NCBI RefSeq assembly: GCF_009877435.1
Contig: NZ_WXEX01000013.1
Span: 62,001-126,000 of the forward strand
From: Heliomicrobium gestii
GTDB lineage: Bacteria; Bacillota; Desulfitobacteriia; Heliobacteriales; Heliobacteriaceae
DNA: 64,000 nucleotides
Direction: 5' to 3'
Part shown: positions 16,139 through 25,131 of the stretch, one piece after another
How positions within the stretch are numbered: position 1 is the stretch's first letter
Layout: every line of letters begins with the position of its first letter
The notes under the pieces: generated by a model
The model's database searches: none
What the model was told of the DNA's origin: nothing
Seen by the model: only the letters and a program-made list of their open reading frames with translations
Program-made: the position numbers and the translations under genes

Positions 16139-17116
16139 ATGGGCGCCGATGCGGTAAAGCTGGTCTACCTCACTGGGCTCGCCCTCTGGGCGGGCTGGAT
16201 CGTCTACTCGGGACGAGCCGAGTTGTATATTCACCCGCGCTTCTCGCCGGCCCTTGCGGCCGCCGCCTGGGCGTTGGCCGCATTGGCGCTGTCTCAGGCG
16301 TTCCGCCTGATCCGGCAGCGGCGGTTCATGCTATCCGCTTGGCGACTTCCCGCCGGCCGCGCGGTCGTGAAACCGTTGGGAGCGGGGGTGCGCTATGGGC
16401 TGCTGACGCTGCCCCTCCTGTTTGCCCTGTTGCCGGGCGGCCAGGTGCTCGGCGGCGACTATGCCGCCCACAAGAGCCTGCGCCACGCGCCGGAGGCGGA
16501 AGCGCCGGCGGGGGAGGGCTTTTTCTCCGGTCTGCAGGCGCATTTTCACGATCCCGACCGACGTTGGTTTGGCGGAACCCACCCGCCGGCGGCTCGGGAG
16601 GGGCTGCCGGCCGCCCAGGGCGACGCGCCGGCGACCCGGGAAGGAACACCGCCGGCTGGAGGAACGCCCGGCGGGGGAGGGCAGGACGGCGCGCCGCCAC
16701 CGGGGGGCGACGGCGCGAAAAAAGGGGGGCCCGCCAAAGCGGAGCCGGTGCTATTTGATGAGAGGAATTTCCTGTCGCTGCTCATGGCGATCAATCAGGA
16801 GCCGGGCCAATTTGTCGACCGTCCCGTTGAGATCAGCGGCTTTCTCGTCGATGCGCCTGCCGGCGGCGAAGGGCTCTATATCGGGCGCTATGTGGTCAAC
16901 TGCTGTGTCGCCGATACGGTGATCATGGGATTGCCCGTCGAGAATACGGAAAGATGGATGAAGGGAGAGGACAAGATAAAAGTGGGGGATTGGGTCAAAG
17001 GGACGGGCCGGCTGCAAAAAGCCGTCAAAGCTGGCGCGCCGGGGGGGCTGATCGTCTCGCTGAAAGAGTTGGCCGTCGAGAGCCGGCCGCGCAACCCCTA
17101 TATCTATGCGGAATGA
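16139..17116 (+). CDS. TIGR03943-family permease partner protein
   Basis: The 325-residue protein has two to three N-terminal membrane segments, a long Pro/Gly/Ala-rich linker (about 120-200, low complexity), and a C-terminal domain with FVDRPVEISGFLVDAP, RYVVNCCVADTVIMGLPVE, VGDWVKGTGRL and PRNPYIY. These are the marks of the TIGR03943 (DUF1980) family, regularly encoded next to DUF318 permeases, as in the Bacillus YcgQ-YcgR pair. The CC pair may bind metal. The gene starts 12 bases after the permease stop, so they are one operon. The linker is longer than I would expect. Confidence 0.85.
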   Translation: MGADAVKLVYLTGLALWAGWIVYSGRAELYIHPRFSPALAAAAWALAALALSQAFRLIRQRRFMLSAWRLPAGRAVVKPLGAGVRYGLLTLPLLFALLPGGQVLGGDYAAHKSLRHAPEAEAPAGEGFFSGLQAHFHDPDRRWFGGTHPPAAREGLPAAQGDAPATREGTPPAGGTPGGGGQDGAPPPGGDGAKKGGPAKAEPVLFDERNFLSLLMAINQEPGQFVDRPVEISGFLVDAPAGGEGLYIGRYVVNCCVADTVIMGLPVENTERWMKGEDKIKVGDWVKGTGRLQKAVKAGAPGGLIVSLKELAVESRPRNPYIYAE

Positions 17117-17180
17117 GGGGAAAGGGGAGGAAGAAAGAGGAGACACAGGCTGCCGGGGCGAAAGATTCCGGCAATAAGGC

Positions 17181-19748
17181 ATGGCAGCGAAAGGAGACAT
17201 GGCATTGCGAAGGTTTGCCCCTTCCAACCGAACGCAGCAATCGCAGCGACGAAACCGCCCTCCGGTCGCTCCGGATCGGTTCCGGGAAAAAACGGCGGAG
17301 GAGCCGGGCGGGATCGCCCACCCCGGAGAACTGTTGCCTGTGGAGGCCCTGCCGGCGGATCTGCGCGTCTTTCGGCGCACCTTGCGCCCCCAAAAACTGC
17401 CCAAACCGCCGGCGTCCCATCCCGAGAATCCCATCTGGCGCGGCTTACAACTCGACGATTTTCAGGTCGAGGCGATTCGCGCCCTTGACGACGGCTTTGA
17501 CTGCCTGGTCGCCGCCCACACGGGCAACGGCAAAACGCTGATCGCCGACTACCTTGTCGACAGGGCGATTCAAGAGGGCCGGCGCGTCTTTTACACGGCG
17601 CCGATCAAGGCCCTGTCCAACCAGAAGTACCGCGACTACTGCCGCCACTATGGCGAGGGCAATGTGGGTCTCCTGACGGGCGATCACCAGATCAACCGCC
17701 AAGCGCCGATCATGGTGATGACGACGGAGATCTTTCGCAACATGCTGATCGAGAAGGACATCCCCGGCGAACTGTCCCATGTCGTCTTCGACGAGGTTCA
17801 CTACCTGAACGACCCTGAGCGGGGCGCTGTCTGGGAGGAGTGCCTGATCCTGCTGCCGCCGCAGGTGCGGTTGCTGGGCCTCTCGGCGACGGTGCCCAAC
17901 ATTCACGAGATCGCCGACTGGCTGAGCCATGTCCACGACCGGCCCGTGCCGATCGTGCGCTACCTGCACCGCCACGTGCCCCTGGAGCACAACTACTACC
18001 AGCGCGACACGGGCCTATTGGAAGCCGGCGACGTGATCCGGCTCTGGGAGGAGTTTTCCGAACCGGCGGCCGATCTGGCGGAACAGAAGGCCCGGGAACG
18101 GCGATCACCTTTTAAAAATTTTTCCCGCGGTCTGCCGGCGACAAGCCATCGCAGCCTCGTGGGCTGTTTGACGTCGATGGAACTGCTGCCGGCGCTCTAC
18201 TTCCTCTTCAGCCGCAACGGCTGTGAAATGGCGGCCCGGGATTGGCAGGGCCATACCTTTCTCGACGAGGCGGGGCGGGAGGCGGCTGAGGCGTCCCTGG
18301 GCGAGGTGGAGGAGCGGTTGCCGGGGCTGACGGCGACGACGATCTGGGCGGCCATGCGGGACATGCTCGGCCGCGGCATCGCCTTTCACCATGCCGGCCT
18401 GCCGCCGGTGGTGAAGCAGGCCGTCGAAGAGATGTTCGGCCGCGGCCACATCCGGCTGCTCTACGCCACAGAAACCTTTGCCGTCGGCATCAACTATCCC
18501 GTGCGGACGGTCTGCATCGATTCGACGACCAAGTTTGACGGCAAGAGCTTCCGCGTCATGACGGGCACCGAGTACCACCAGATGGCCGGACGGGCCGGTC
18601 GCCGGGGCATGGACGAGCAGGGCCTCGTCATCGTCCGCGTCGACTACAACAACTACGCGCCCGAGCGGTTTCCGAATTGGCCGGAGCGGCAGCCGGAGCC
18701 GATCCGTTCGCGTTTCACCCTGTCTTTTAATTCCGTCGTCAACCTGGCGGCCCACCACTCGAAGGAGCAGGTGGACAAGATCCTGACGAACAACTTCAAG
18801 GCCTACCAGGAGTCGGCCGAGATCCGCCAGGCCCAGAAGCGGCTGGAGCGGCTGCGGACGAGCCTGGGCGCGGCTCGTTGCTATCTCGTCGGCAAAAACG
18901 CCTGCCCGGCCGTGCGGTACAGCCTGGACAAGGAGATGCGGACGCTGGAGCGGCGGATCCGGACATGGAAGCAGCAGAAGGTGAAGAGCGACCGGCTGAA
19001 GGCGCGGCTGGAGCAGGCCACCCAGCGCCAGGCGGAGATCCGGGAGCAGTTGACAGGGTTGCCCCACATGCGCTGCCACCGCCAGGATCAGGCCAACTGC
19101 CAGAAGCGCAACACGGAGACGTCCGGTTTTTATCAATCCTGGGAAAACGCCGAAGGACAGCTGGCCCGCGCCCGCGATCAGATCGACAAGATCCGCCGCG
19201 AGTATGAGCGCATGGTCGGTTTTTTGAAGGATAAACAGTACCTGACCGAGGAAGGGGCGCAGTTGCCCCGGGGCGCCGTGCTGGGCAAGCTCCATGTGGA
19301 GGAGTTGCTGGTGACGGAGTGGCTCTTTGAAGGCCTCTTCCATGATGTGACGGAGACGCAACTGGCGGCGCTGATCGGCGGCGTCGTTCAGGAGGAGAGC
19401 CGCTTCGAGCCCCATGTGACGGGGGCGTCCCGCACCATGGGCGGCTGGGTGGAAAAAGCGCGGGACACCTTCTTCCGGGTCCGCGATCTCGTGCCGGCGG
19501 GCCTGCCCCAGCCCCACTTTCGTTCGGAAGGTTGCTACCTGATCAAAACGCTGATCGAGACGGCCAACTGGTCCGACTACCTGAACCTGGTCAACATGGC
19601 CGAAGGCGACGCCATCGCCCTGGCCCGCCGGACCATGGATGTGCTGCGCCAGTTGGCCCGGGCCGTCGAGGAGGACGAGGCCCTGCGCAAAAAAGTGGGA
19701 CGGGCCCAGGATCTGGTGGCCCGTCCGGAGGTTGTCGCCGGGTTGTAA
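17181..19748 (+). CDS. Ski2/HelY-like DEAD/H-box helicase
   Basis: The 855-residue protein is a superfamily 2 helicase of the Ski2/Mtr4 group. Motif I is AHTGNGKT (112-119), motif II DEVH (204-207), motif III SAT (235-237), and motif VI QMAGRAGRRG (467-476). A helical, coiled-coil-like insertion follows, with four Cys (CYLVGKNAC, then CHRQDQANC at about 570-650), then a C-terminal DSHCT-like helical domain. Relatives unwind RNA in processing or decay; bacterial members are known mainly from Actinobacteria (HelY) and Cyanobacteria. TTG 17205 has AAAGGAG 8 bases upstream and may be the true start. Confidence 0.88.
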   Translation: MAAKGDMALRRFAPSNRTQQSQRRNRPPVAPDRFREKTAEEPGGIAHPGELLPVEALPADLRVFRRTLRPQKLPKPPASHPENPIWRGLQLDDFQVEAIRALDDGFDCLVAAHTGNGKTLIADYLVDRAIQEGRRVFYTAPIKALSNQKYRDYCRHYGEGNVGLLTGDHQINRQAPIMVMTTEIFRNMLIEKDIPGELSHVVFDEVHYLNDPERGAVWEECLILLPPQVRLLGLSATVPNIHEIADWLSHVHDRPVPIVRYLHRHVPLEHNYYQRDTGLLEAGDVIRLWEEFSEPAADLAEQKARERRSPFKNFSRGLPATSHRSLVGCLTSMELLPALYFLFSRNGCEMAARDWQGHTFLDEAGREAAEASLGEVEERLPGLTATTIWAAMRDMLGRGIAFHHAGLPPVVKQAVEEMFGRGHIRLLYATETFAVGINYPVRTVCIDSTTKFDGKSFRVMTGTEYHQMAGRAGRRGMDEQGLVIVRVDYNNYAPERFPNWPERQPEPIRSRFTLSFNSVVNLAAHHSKEQVDKILTNNFKAYQESAEIRQAQKRLERLRTSLGAARCYLVGKNACPAVRYSLDKEMRTLERRIRTWKQQKVKSDRLKARLEQATQRQAEIREQLTGLPHMRCHRQDQANCQKRNTETSGFYQSWENAEGQLARARDQIDKIRREYERMVGFLKDKQYLTEEGAQLPRGAVLGKLHVEELLVTEWLFEGLFHDVTETQLAALIGGVVQEESRFEPHVTGASRTMGGWVEKARDTFFRVRDLVPAGLPQPHFRSEGCYLIKTLIETANWSDYLNLVNMAEGDAIALARRTMDVLRQLARAVEEDEALRKKVGRAQDLVARPEVVAGL

Positions 19749-19857
19749 TTCACGAGAGCGATGGGGCGGCGGCGATGCTTGCGAGGCGCTGGCGCGGCGC
19801 CGCCATGGAGTGAGCAGGGCGGGGGCACGATGCTGCGGGATGGGCGGAGAGCGTTGC

Positions 19858-20187
19858 TCAGGTTGTTCCCAGCGCCGCCTTCAGGAATTCCTCCATCTGC
19901 GCCTTCGTCTTGCAGTAGCGGCTGTGCAGCCTGTCCGACTCCTGGCCGTCGCGAAAGACGATCAGCGTCGGGATGCCCCGGATGCTGAAGCGCTGGGCCA
20001 GGTCGGGCTGTTCGTCGGCGTTGACCTGGCCGAAACGGGCCGTGCCCGCCAGGGTTTCGGCCAACTGCTTATAGCCCATCTCTGTCCGGACACAATCGGG
20101 ACACCACTTCGTGTAAAACTTGACGACATACAGGCCGCCGTCGCCGACGGCGTTGTCAAAGGTCTCCCCGTTTAACTGGTCGATCAC
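19858..20187 (-). CDS. Thioredoxin-family protein
   Basis: The 109-residue protein has the thioredoxin fold with active site WCPDC (residues 28-32) in place of the usual WCGPC, plus the cis-proline motif RGIPTLIVF. The CPDC sequence is found in thioredoxin-like proteins that may differ in redox potential. The start is GTG with GGAGGG 7 bases upstream, which discards a longer frame beginning MEPSPYL. It is convergent with the helicase gene and divergent from the methyltransferase. Cytoplasmic disulfide reduction is the expected role. Confidence 0.9.
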   Translation of the reverse strand: MIDQLNGETFDNAVGDGGLYVVKFYTKWCPDCVRTEMGYKQLAETLAGTARFGQVNADEQPDLAQRFSIRGIPTLIVFRDGQESDRLHSRYCKTKAQMEEFLKAALGTT

Positions 20188-20296
20188 AGGCGTTCCCTCC
20201 CTGTTGGTGTACTCTTTTCTCTCTCTATTGTAGCATTTCGACACGAAAAAGGGTAAGTATGGACTTGGTTCCATATCGTGCCAGATGGAGGCGGCC

Positions 20297-21115
20297 GTGA
20301 ATTTATATGAAGCGTTGTTTCCTTTTTATGACACCGTCTTCCCGGTCAAGGCGCCGGTCGTGGATTTTTTGGCGGGACAGTTTTCAGCGTCGCCTGCCGT
20401 CGCCGGCTCGGGCTCAGGGGAATCGGTGACCGATGGGGGCAGCGCCCCCGGCGGCCTTCGTCTCCTCGACGCCGCCTGTGGGACCGGCGGCCATGCTCTG
20501 GCGCTGGCGAAACGGGGTTTTTCCCTGAGCGCCATTGATCTGCAGGCGGAGATGATCGCCGTCGCCAGACAGAAGGCGGAGGGCCTCGCCTCGCCGCCGC
20601 GCTTCGCCGTGATGGACATGAGCGCTGTCTATCCGGAGACCCTCGGTCGCTGGGATGGTGTCTACTGCATCGGCAATTCCCTGCCCCACCTGGGCGATAT
20701 GACGGCCATTCGCCGCACCCTGGCCCGCTGGGCCGCAGGGATGCGCACCGGCAGGGGAACGATCGTCATCCAGGTGGTCAACTTTGCCCACGTGCTGGCG
20801 AAGGGAGGCCAATTGCCGACGCTGGAAGGGACCCAGGCGGGGCGGGGCGTCCGTTTTGAGCGGCGCTATGAACCGGGGGAGGAGGGCCGGATCCGGTTCT
20901 TGACGCGGCTGATCGTCCGTGAAGCCGATGAGGCGGCCGAGCGGGCCGATGAAGAATGGACGGCGGAAACGCAACTGCTGCCCCTATCGCCCCTTGACCT
21001 GAGCGGAGCCCTTTCCGAATTGGGGTACGACGATCTGCGCTGGTTCGGCGACTTGACCGGCAAGGAACGCCGCGCCGACAGCCCGGCGGTGGTGGTGGTG
21101 GCGCACAAAGCCTGA
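20297..21115 (+). CDS. Class I SAM-dependent methyltransferase
   Basis: The 272-residue protein has the Rossmann methyltransferase signature LLDAACGTGGHALALAKRGF (motif I) followed by AIDLQAEMI (motif II) and GVYCIGNSLPHL (motif IV). The N-terminal YEALFPFYDTVFP segment fits small-molecule methyltransferases. Insertions after residue 30 (Ser/Gly-rich) and near 220 are non-conserved. The substrate cannot be read. GTG 20297 is preferred because TGGAGG lies about 6 bases upstream; ATG 20285 has no site. Confidence 0.85.
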   Translation: MNLYEALFPFYDTVFPVKAPVVDFLAGQFSASPAVAGSGSGESVTDGGSAPGGLRLLDAACGTGGHALALAKRGFSLSAIDLQAEMIAVARQKAEGLASPPRFAVMDMSAVYPETLGRWDGVYCIGNSLPHLGDMTAIRRTLARWAAGMRTGRGTIVIQVVNFAHVLAKGGQLPTLEGTQAGRGVRFERRYEPGEEGRIRFLTRLIVREADEAAERADEEWTAETQLLPLSPLDLSGALSELGYDDLRWFGDLTGKERRADSPAVVVVAHKA

Positions 21116-21141
21116 GCGGCGGCGGTGATGGGCCGAGGCGG

Positions 21142-21170
21142 TTGACAGGAGGCGCGCCGGGGAGTACCAT
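21142..21170 (+). promoter_or_regulatory. Candidate promoter of the Rrf2 gene
   Basis: TTGACA (21142-21147), a 17-base spacer, then TACCAT (21165-21170). The AT-rich stretch that follows (21171-21195) could hold the Rrf2 autoregulatory site. Confidence 0.5.
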
Positions 21171-21208
21171 AACATTATCGATTCACTAATATTTGAGGGG
21201 GAACTCCC

Positions 21209-21667
21209 GTGGAGATCACGCGCAAAGCCGAATACGCCATCGCCGCATTGCTCGACCTGACCCTGTTGCCGCCCGGCGAGTTCACCCTATCGAAGGATAT
21301 CGCCAAGCGGCAGGGGATCCCGACCAATTTCCTGCCCCAGATCATGGCGGCCCTCAGCCGCCACGGCTGGGTCGAGTCGACGCGGGGCGCCGGCGGCGGT
21401 GTTCGTCTCGCTGTCGAGGGGGGGACGATCACCTTGCAGGCGGTCATCGAGGTGGTCGAGGGGCCCATCGCCATCAACCGCTGCCTGGTGGCCGCTGGCG
21501 CCTGCCCGAACCAGGCGGGGTGCCCCCTCCATCATGTCTGGGCGCGGGCCCAGGGCGCCATGCTGGATGTTCTCGCCAACACGACGATCGCCGACCTGGC
21601 CCGGGCGAAACGGGCCATCGGGGAAACGGGGTCCGGGGAGGGAGCCCCTGCCTGCTGCGGCGGGTAA
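21209..21667 (+). CDS. Rrf2-family regulator with Cys ligands
   Basis: The 152-residue protein has the Rrf2 winged helix (ITRKAEYAIAALLDL, DIAKRQGIPTNFLPQIMAALSRHGWVESTRGAGGGVRLA) and the iron-sulfur cysteine pattern C92, C99 and C105 (NRCLVAAGACPNQAGCPLHHVW). In IscR/NsrR/RsrR-type proteins these three bind a [2Fe-2S] or [4Fe-4S] cluster. Two further adjacent cysteines end the protein (ACCGG). Genes around it are redox-related (flavin protein, siroheme protein), so redox or NO sensing is likely. GTG start with GAGGGGG upstream. Confidence 0.92.
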   Translation: MEITRKAEYAIAALLDLTLLPPGEFTLSKDIAKRQGIPTNFLPQIMAALSRHGWVESTRGAGGGVRLAVEGGTITLQAVIEVVEGPIAINRCLVAAGACPNQAGCPLHHVWARAQGAMLDVLANTTIADLARAKRAIGETGSGEGAPACCGG

Positions 21668-21691
21668 TGGTCAGCAAGGGGAGGAATGCCG

Positions 21692-22156
21692 ATGTTTCGG
21701 ACACTACGGAAACAAGAGCGGGAACTGGCGTCTGTTGAGACGATCGAACTGTTGAGAACCGGCGAATACGGGATTTTATCGACGGTAGGCGAAGAGGGAT
21801 ACGCCTACGGCGTGCCTGTAAGCTATGCCTATTTTGACGAAGCCGTCTACGTTCATTGCGCCCCGGAAGGGCACAAAGTAGATAACATACGATACAACGA
21901 CAAGGTATCTTTTTGTGTCGTCGGGAAAACGTGCCTGTTGCCGGAGAAATTCAGCACCAAGTATGAGAGCGTCATCTTGTTTGGGCGAGCCAGCGAGGTA
22001 TGTGATCAGGAAAAAAGGGCGGCCCTGGTAAAACTGATCGAAAAATACTCGCCCGATCATCGGGAGCGCGGCGAGGCCTATATCGAAAAAGCATGTTGCC
22101 AGACGAGGGTCATCAAAATCGCCGTTGAGCACATAACGGGCAAGGCAAGAAAGTGA
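21692..22156 (+). CDS. Pyridoxamine 5'-phosphate oxidase-like flavin-binding protein
   Basis: The 154-residue protein has the split-barrel FMN-binding fold: EYGILSTVGEEGYAYGVPVSYAYFDEAVYVHCAPEGHKVDNIRYNDKVSFCVVG. This pattern is typical of NimA-like and related flavin-binding proteins of anaerobes. The substrate is unknown. ATG 21692 is placed 7 bases after GGGGAGG; ATG 21686 is too close. It follows the Rrf2 gene by 24 bases and is likely in its transcript, so it may be under Rrf2 control. Confidence 0.85.
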   Translation: MFRTLRKQERELASVETIELLRTGEYGILSTVGEEGYAYGVPVSYAYFDEAVYVHCAPEGHKVDNIRYNDKVSFCVVGKTCLLPEKFSTKYESVILFGRASEVCDQEKRAALVKLIEKYSPDHRERGEAYIEKACCQTRVIKIAVEHITGKARK

Positions 22157-22158
22157 AG

Positions 22159-22203
22159 GATGCAAGAGGCGCATCGACGTGGGCGTCTCTTGCATCTTCT
22201 CTT
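22159..22203 (+). terminator. Terminator after the flavin-binding protein gene
   Basis: GATGCAAGAGGCGC (22159-22172) pairs with GCGTCTCTTGCATC (22183-22196), with one mismatch; a T-rich tail follows. Confidence 0.85.
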
Positions 22204-22281
22204 TTAACGAAAAACCTTCCGCGGTTGGGGCCGGGAAAAATCAGAAACACTAGGTGCGGGTAAAGGAGGCGGTAGGGCCTT

Positions 22282-23094
22282 ATGGACGCGCAGACACCCA
22301 TCCCGCCCGGTTTTTCCGATATGCTCGCGCCCCGGGGGGCGAACAAGCAGCGAGACAAGAAGACCTTTGCCATCGTGCCCCACCATCCCGGCGGCTTCAT
22401 GAGCCCGAACCAGTTGATGCGGATCGCCCAGGTGGCCCAAAAATACGCCACCACGGTCAATGTGACCTCGGGTCAGCAGATCATGCTGATCGGCCTGCAG
22501 CGGGAGAACGTGGAAAAGGCCTGGCAGGAGTTGGGCCGTGAGCCCGAGGGCCTCTTGGGTCCCCGGTGCCGCGGCGTCCGTTTCTGCCCCGGCATCGCCT
22601 TCTGCAAGCGCGCCACCTCGGACAGCATCGGCTTGGGGACGTTGCTGGACAAAAAATTTCGCGGCATGGACATGCCCAACAAAGTGAAGATGAGCGTGGC
22701 CGGCTGCTACCTCTCCTGCACCGCCCCAGCCATCCGTGACATTGGCATCATCGGCCTTGATCATGATCGCTACCGGATCCTGATCGGCGGCGCCGGCGGC
22801 CATGCGCCCCGCCTGGCCGACCTGTTCATCGAAGGGGTGAACCGCAAGCAGGTCCTGGCCATCTGTGAGCGCCTGCTCCATTACTACCGGGAACGGGCCA
22901 ACCCCGGCGAGCGCATGGGCGAGTTTGTGCCCCGCTTCGGCCTCGATCGGATCCGGCGGGAGGTGCTCGGCGACATGGCCGATCTGCCCCGCTGGCCGAC
23001 GGCGCAAGAGGAGGCGCAGCGGCACGTCCAGCCGGGAGAACTGTTTTCCCTGGAGACGCAGACGGGTGGCGAGCCGAGTTGCCCCTTGCCCTGA
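22282..23094 (+). CDS. Small siroheme-[4Fe-4S] sulfite/nitrite reductase-like protein
   Basis: The 270-residue protein has a ferredoxin-like half (GGFMSPNQLMRIAQVAQKYATTVNVTSGQQIMLIGL) and the siroheme half with cluster cysteines in CRGVRFCPGIAFC (about 95-108) and CYLSC (about 143-147), the C-x5-C...C-x3-C pattern. The size is about half that of assimilatory reductases, like the small monomeric sulfite-reductase-like proteins of anaerobes. Arg/Lys residues that bind the substrate appear in RCRGVR and NKVKMSV. It may reduce sulfite or nitrite or serve in anaerobic redox homeostasis. The DUF1858 gene follows 83 bases later. Confidence 0.87.
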   Translation: MDAQTPIPPGFSDMLAPRGANKQRDKKTFAIVPHHPGGFMSPNQLMRIAQVAQKYATTVNVTSGQQIMLIGLQRENVEKAWQELGREPEGLLGPRCRGVRFCPGIAFCKRATSDSIGLGTLLDKKFRGMDMPNKVKMSVAGCYLSCTAPAIRDIGIIGLDHDRYRILIGGAGGHAPRLADLFIEGVNRKQVLAICERLLHYYRERANPGERMGEFVPRFGLDRIRREVLGDMADLPRWPTAQEEAQRHVQPGELFSLETQTGGEPSCPLP

Positions 23095-23177
23095 TCCGAT
23101 CGTGTCCCGTGCAACTGGAAAAATAAGGGATCACCATCGATCGACACCAGAAAAACACCAGCGGGAGGTGTGAAGGC

Positions 23178-23372
23178 ATGATCACCAAGGACATGATCAT
23201 CGGTGATGTCGTCGCCCAGTATCCGGAGACGGTTCCTGTCTTTCAATCCTTTGGCATGCAGTGTCTTGGCTGTCCCTCAGCCCGCGGCGAATCGGTGGAA
23301 AAGGCGGCCGGTGTCCACGGCTTTGACGCCGATCGGCTGGTGGAGGCGCTCAATGAGGCGCTAAAAAAATAG
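23178..23372 (+). CDS. DUF1858 redox-disulfide protein
   Basis: The 64-residue protein matches the DUF1858 / hybrid-cluster-protein-associated redox disulfide family: MITKDMIIGDVVAQYPETVPVFQSFGMQCLGCPSA with the CxxC pair (C29, C32) and the helical ADRLVEALNEAL tail. Family members occur beside hybrid-cluster and siroheme proteins and are thought to bind or reduce redox cofactors. It is probably a partner of the preceding siroheme protein. ATG has GGGAGGTG upstream. Confidence 0.9.
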   Translation: MITKDMIIGDVVAQYPETVPVFQSFGMQCLGCPSARGESVEKAAGVHGFDADRLVEALNEALKK

Positions 23373-23629
23373 TCCACCAACCGGTTCGAGGGGGGAGAAA
23401 AGAACGAACCGTCGTAGATTTCTAGCGCAAAACCGGAATAGGACGAGATAGAACCGCAAAAGAGGATCGAGGGAAAACAGGGAGTCGGCATGGCATCCGA
23501 TTCCTTTTTTTATCGCCGTTCATTCACCGAGTCAGATCCTTTGGCCGGTCCGGTCAAGAAAACTCTTTGCCACCTCGCGGCAGGCGGTTTACAATGATAA
23601 TCGCCGGATGCCAAAGGAGGAATGTGCCG

Positions 23630-25120
23630 GTGACCTTGGCCAGATGGATGCATCTATTGTGGGAAAACAATGCCTTGCATTTACATAACCTGATCTATCA
23701 TTCCAGAGAAGACCTGCAACTGAGCAACGACCTGGTCCAGGAACTGCTCGTCATTGAGGAGCGGGTGGCTGCCGCTGGAACGGAGGGGATCCTCCCGGCC
23801 AGCCTGCCCCGGCATGTGGCCGACTCGATCGCCCGGCTGAACAAGGTAGGGCTGTTGGAGGTTCAATGCAAGGAAGACCGGGTCTTCCTGTCCTTTGAAC
23901 CTCTCTTCGATAAACTGTTGAAAGGCCGGATGGGCGACGGCGACGTCAGCCGGCAGTACATGCTGATCATGGAAGAAGTCCAGGAGGAGATCCGACGCCT
24001 CGAGGACTTGCGAAACCGCCAGGTGCTCGAGCGGCGCCAGATCGATGAGGAGCGCAAGGCCCTGTTGGAGCGGGAGGAGCGTTTGGCGTCCCGGGACGAC
24101 GATCTGCGCCGGATGCAGCTGTCGCTGATGGAGAAGGATCAGTCCCTTCATCTGTTGCAGATGCGTCTGGCCGAGGAGGAGCGGCAGTTTCAGGAGGAAC
24201 GGCGCCAGTTGGATCAGGAACGCTCTGATCTGGAAGGCATGCGCCGGGAACTGGACGATGCGATCAAGCTGCATACGGAGCGGCAGACGGGCTATGGGCC
24301 GTCGGCATCTGCCGGCGCTTTGCCGCTGGGCGCGCCGGCGGGGTATGGCGCGATGGCGAACGGCGCTGGTTCGTCCGCCGGCCTGAGCGCTGCCCCCGGC
24401 TATGGTCCCGCCGCTGCGCTGGGAGGCGCGCGCGGCAGCCAGTTCCCCCCTTCTGTCATGGAAGACAACGGTCCCTTGATGCACTTTTTGCAGCAGTTGC
24501 GGGGCGGGGCGGCCAACGCCGAAGAGGCCCGCGACCTTCGCAAGATCCAGATGCGCCATCACTGGTCTGACGCTTTTTTGCTTGATTTTTTGCAGGCGGC
24601 GGCCCGCGGCGGCGTCCGCGCCATTCCGGAGTTTCGCCGCCAGGCCGAGATGGTCGCCGCCTGGGGGATTGCCGGTTCGGACAAATTGGCCGAGTTTTTC
24701 GGCAAAAAGACCTATCTTGAGGAAAAGGTGTACGAGGTGTGGCTGACCCTGGGCAGCCCCAACAAGATCAACGATATCTTCCGGGACACCTATGTGAAGT
24801 GGTCCCAGACCTGGGGCTTTTCCCATGAGGTGATCCTGCGCGCCTGCCAGGAGGCCTACAAGGGCGCGGCCAACCCGAGCATCAACTATGTCGACAAGGT
24901 GCTCTCTCGCTGGCATGAGGCCGGTGTGCGGACTGTCGAGGATGGCGAGCGGGAGATCGATCGCTTCCGGCAGCAGCGTTCCCGCGGCGGCGGGGGACGT
25001 CCGGCAGGGCATCTGCCCCATGCCGCTTCGGCGTCCCAGCGCGGTCCCCAAGCCGGGGTCAACGTGGTTCCCAAGAGTGAGGAAGAAGCGAAGGCCTACG
25101 AACAGTTCCGCGACCTCTAG
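23630..25120 (+). CDS. DnaD-domain replication initiation protein
   Basis: The 496-residue protein has an N-terminal winged-helix region (VTLARWMHLLWENNALHLHNLIYHS..), a long acidic coiled coil (about 110-230, LEDLRNRQVLERRQIDEERKAL..), a Gly/Ala/Tyr-rich linker (about 235-290), and a helical DnaD/DnaB-like C-terminal domain (about 380-440, KINDIFRDTYVKWSQTWGFSHEVILRACQEAYKGAANPSINYVDKVLSRWHEAGV). In Firmicutes such proteins remodel DNA at origins and restart sites and recruit the helicase. The helicase loader gene starts 11 bases downstream. GTG 23630 has AGGAGG 9 bases upstream. The coiled coil and linker are longer than in Bacillus DnaD. Confidence 0.87.
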   Translation: MTLARWMHLLWENNALHLHNLIYHSREDLQLSNDLVQELLVIEERVAAAGTEGILPASLPRHVADSIARLNKVGLLEVQCKEDRVFLSFEPLFDKLLKGRMGDGDVSRQYMLIMEEVQEEIRRLEDLRNRQVLERRQIDEERKALLEREERLASRDDDLRRMQLSLMEKDQSLHLLQMRLAEEERQFQEERRQLDQERSDLEGMRRELDDAIKLHTERQTGYGPSASAGALPLGAPAGYGAMANGAGSSAGLSAAPGYGPAAALGGARGSQFPPSVMEDNGPLMHFLQQLRGGAANAEEARDLRKIQMRHHWSDAFLLDFLQAAARGGVRAIPEFRRQAEMVAAWGIAGSDKLAEFFGKKTYLEEKVYEVWLTLGSPNKINDIFRDTYVKWSQTWGFSHEVILRACQEAYKGAANPSINYVDKVLSRWHEAGVRTVEDGEREIDRFRQQRSRGGGGRPAGHLPHAASASQRGPQAGVNVVPKSEEEAKAYEQFRDL

Positions 25121-25131
25121 GAGGAGCGACA

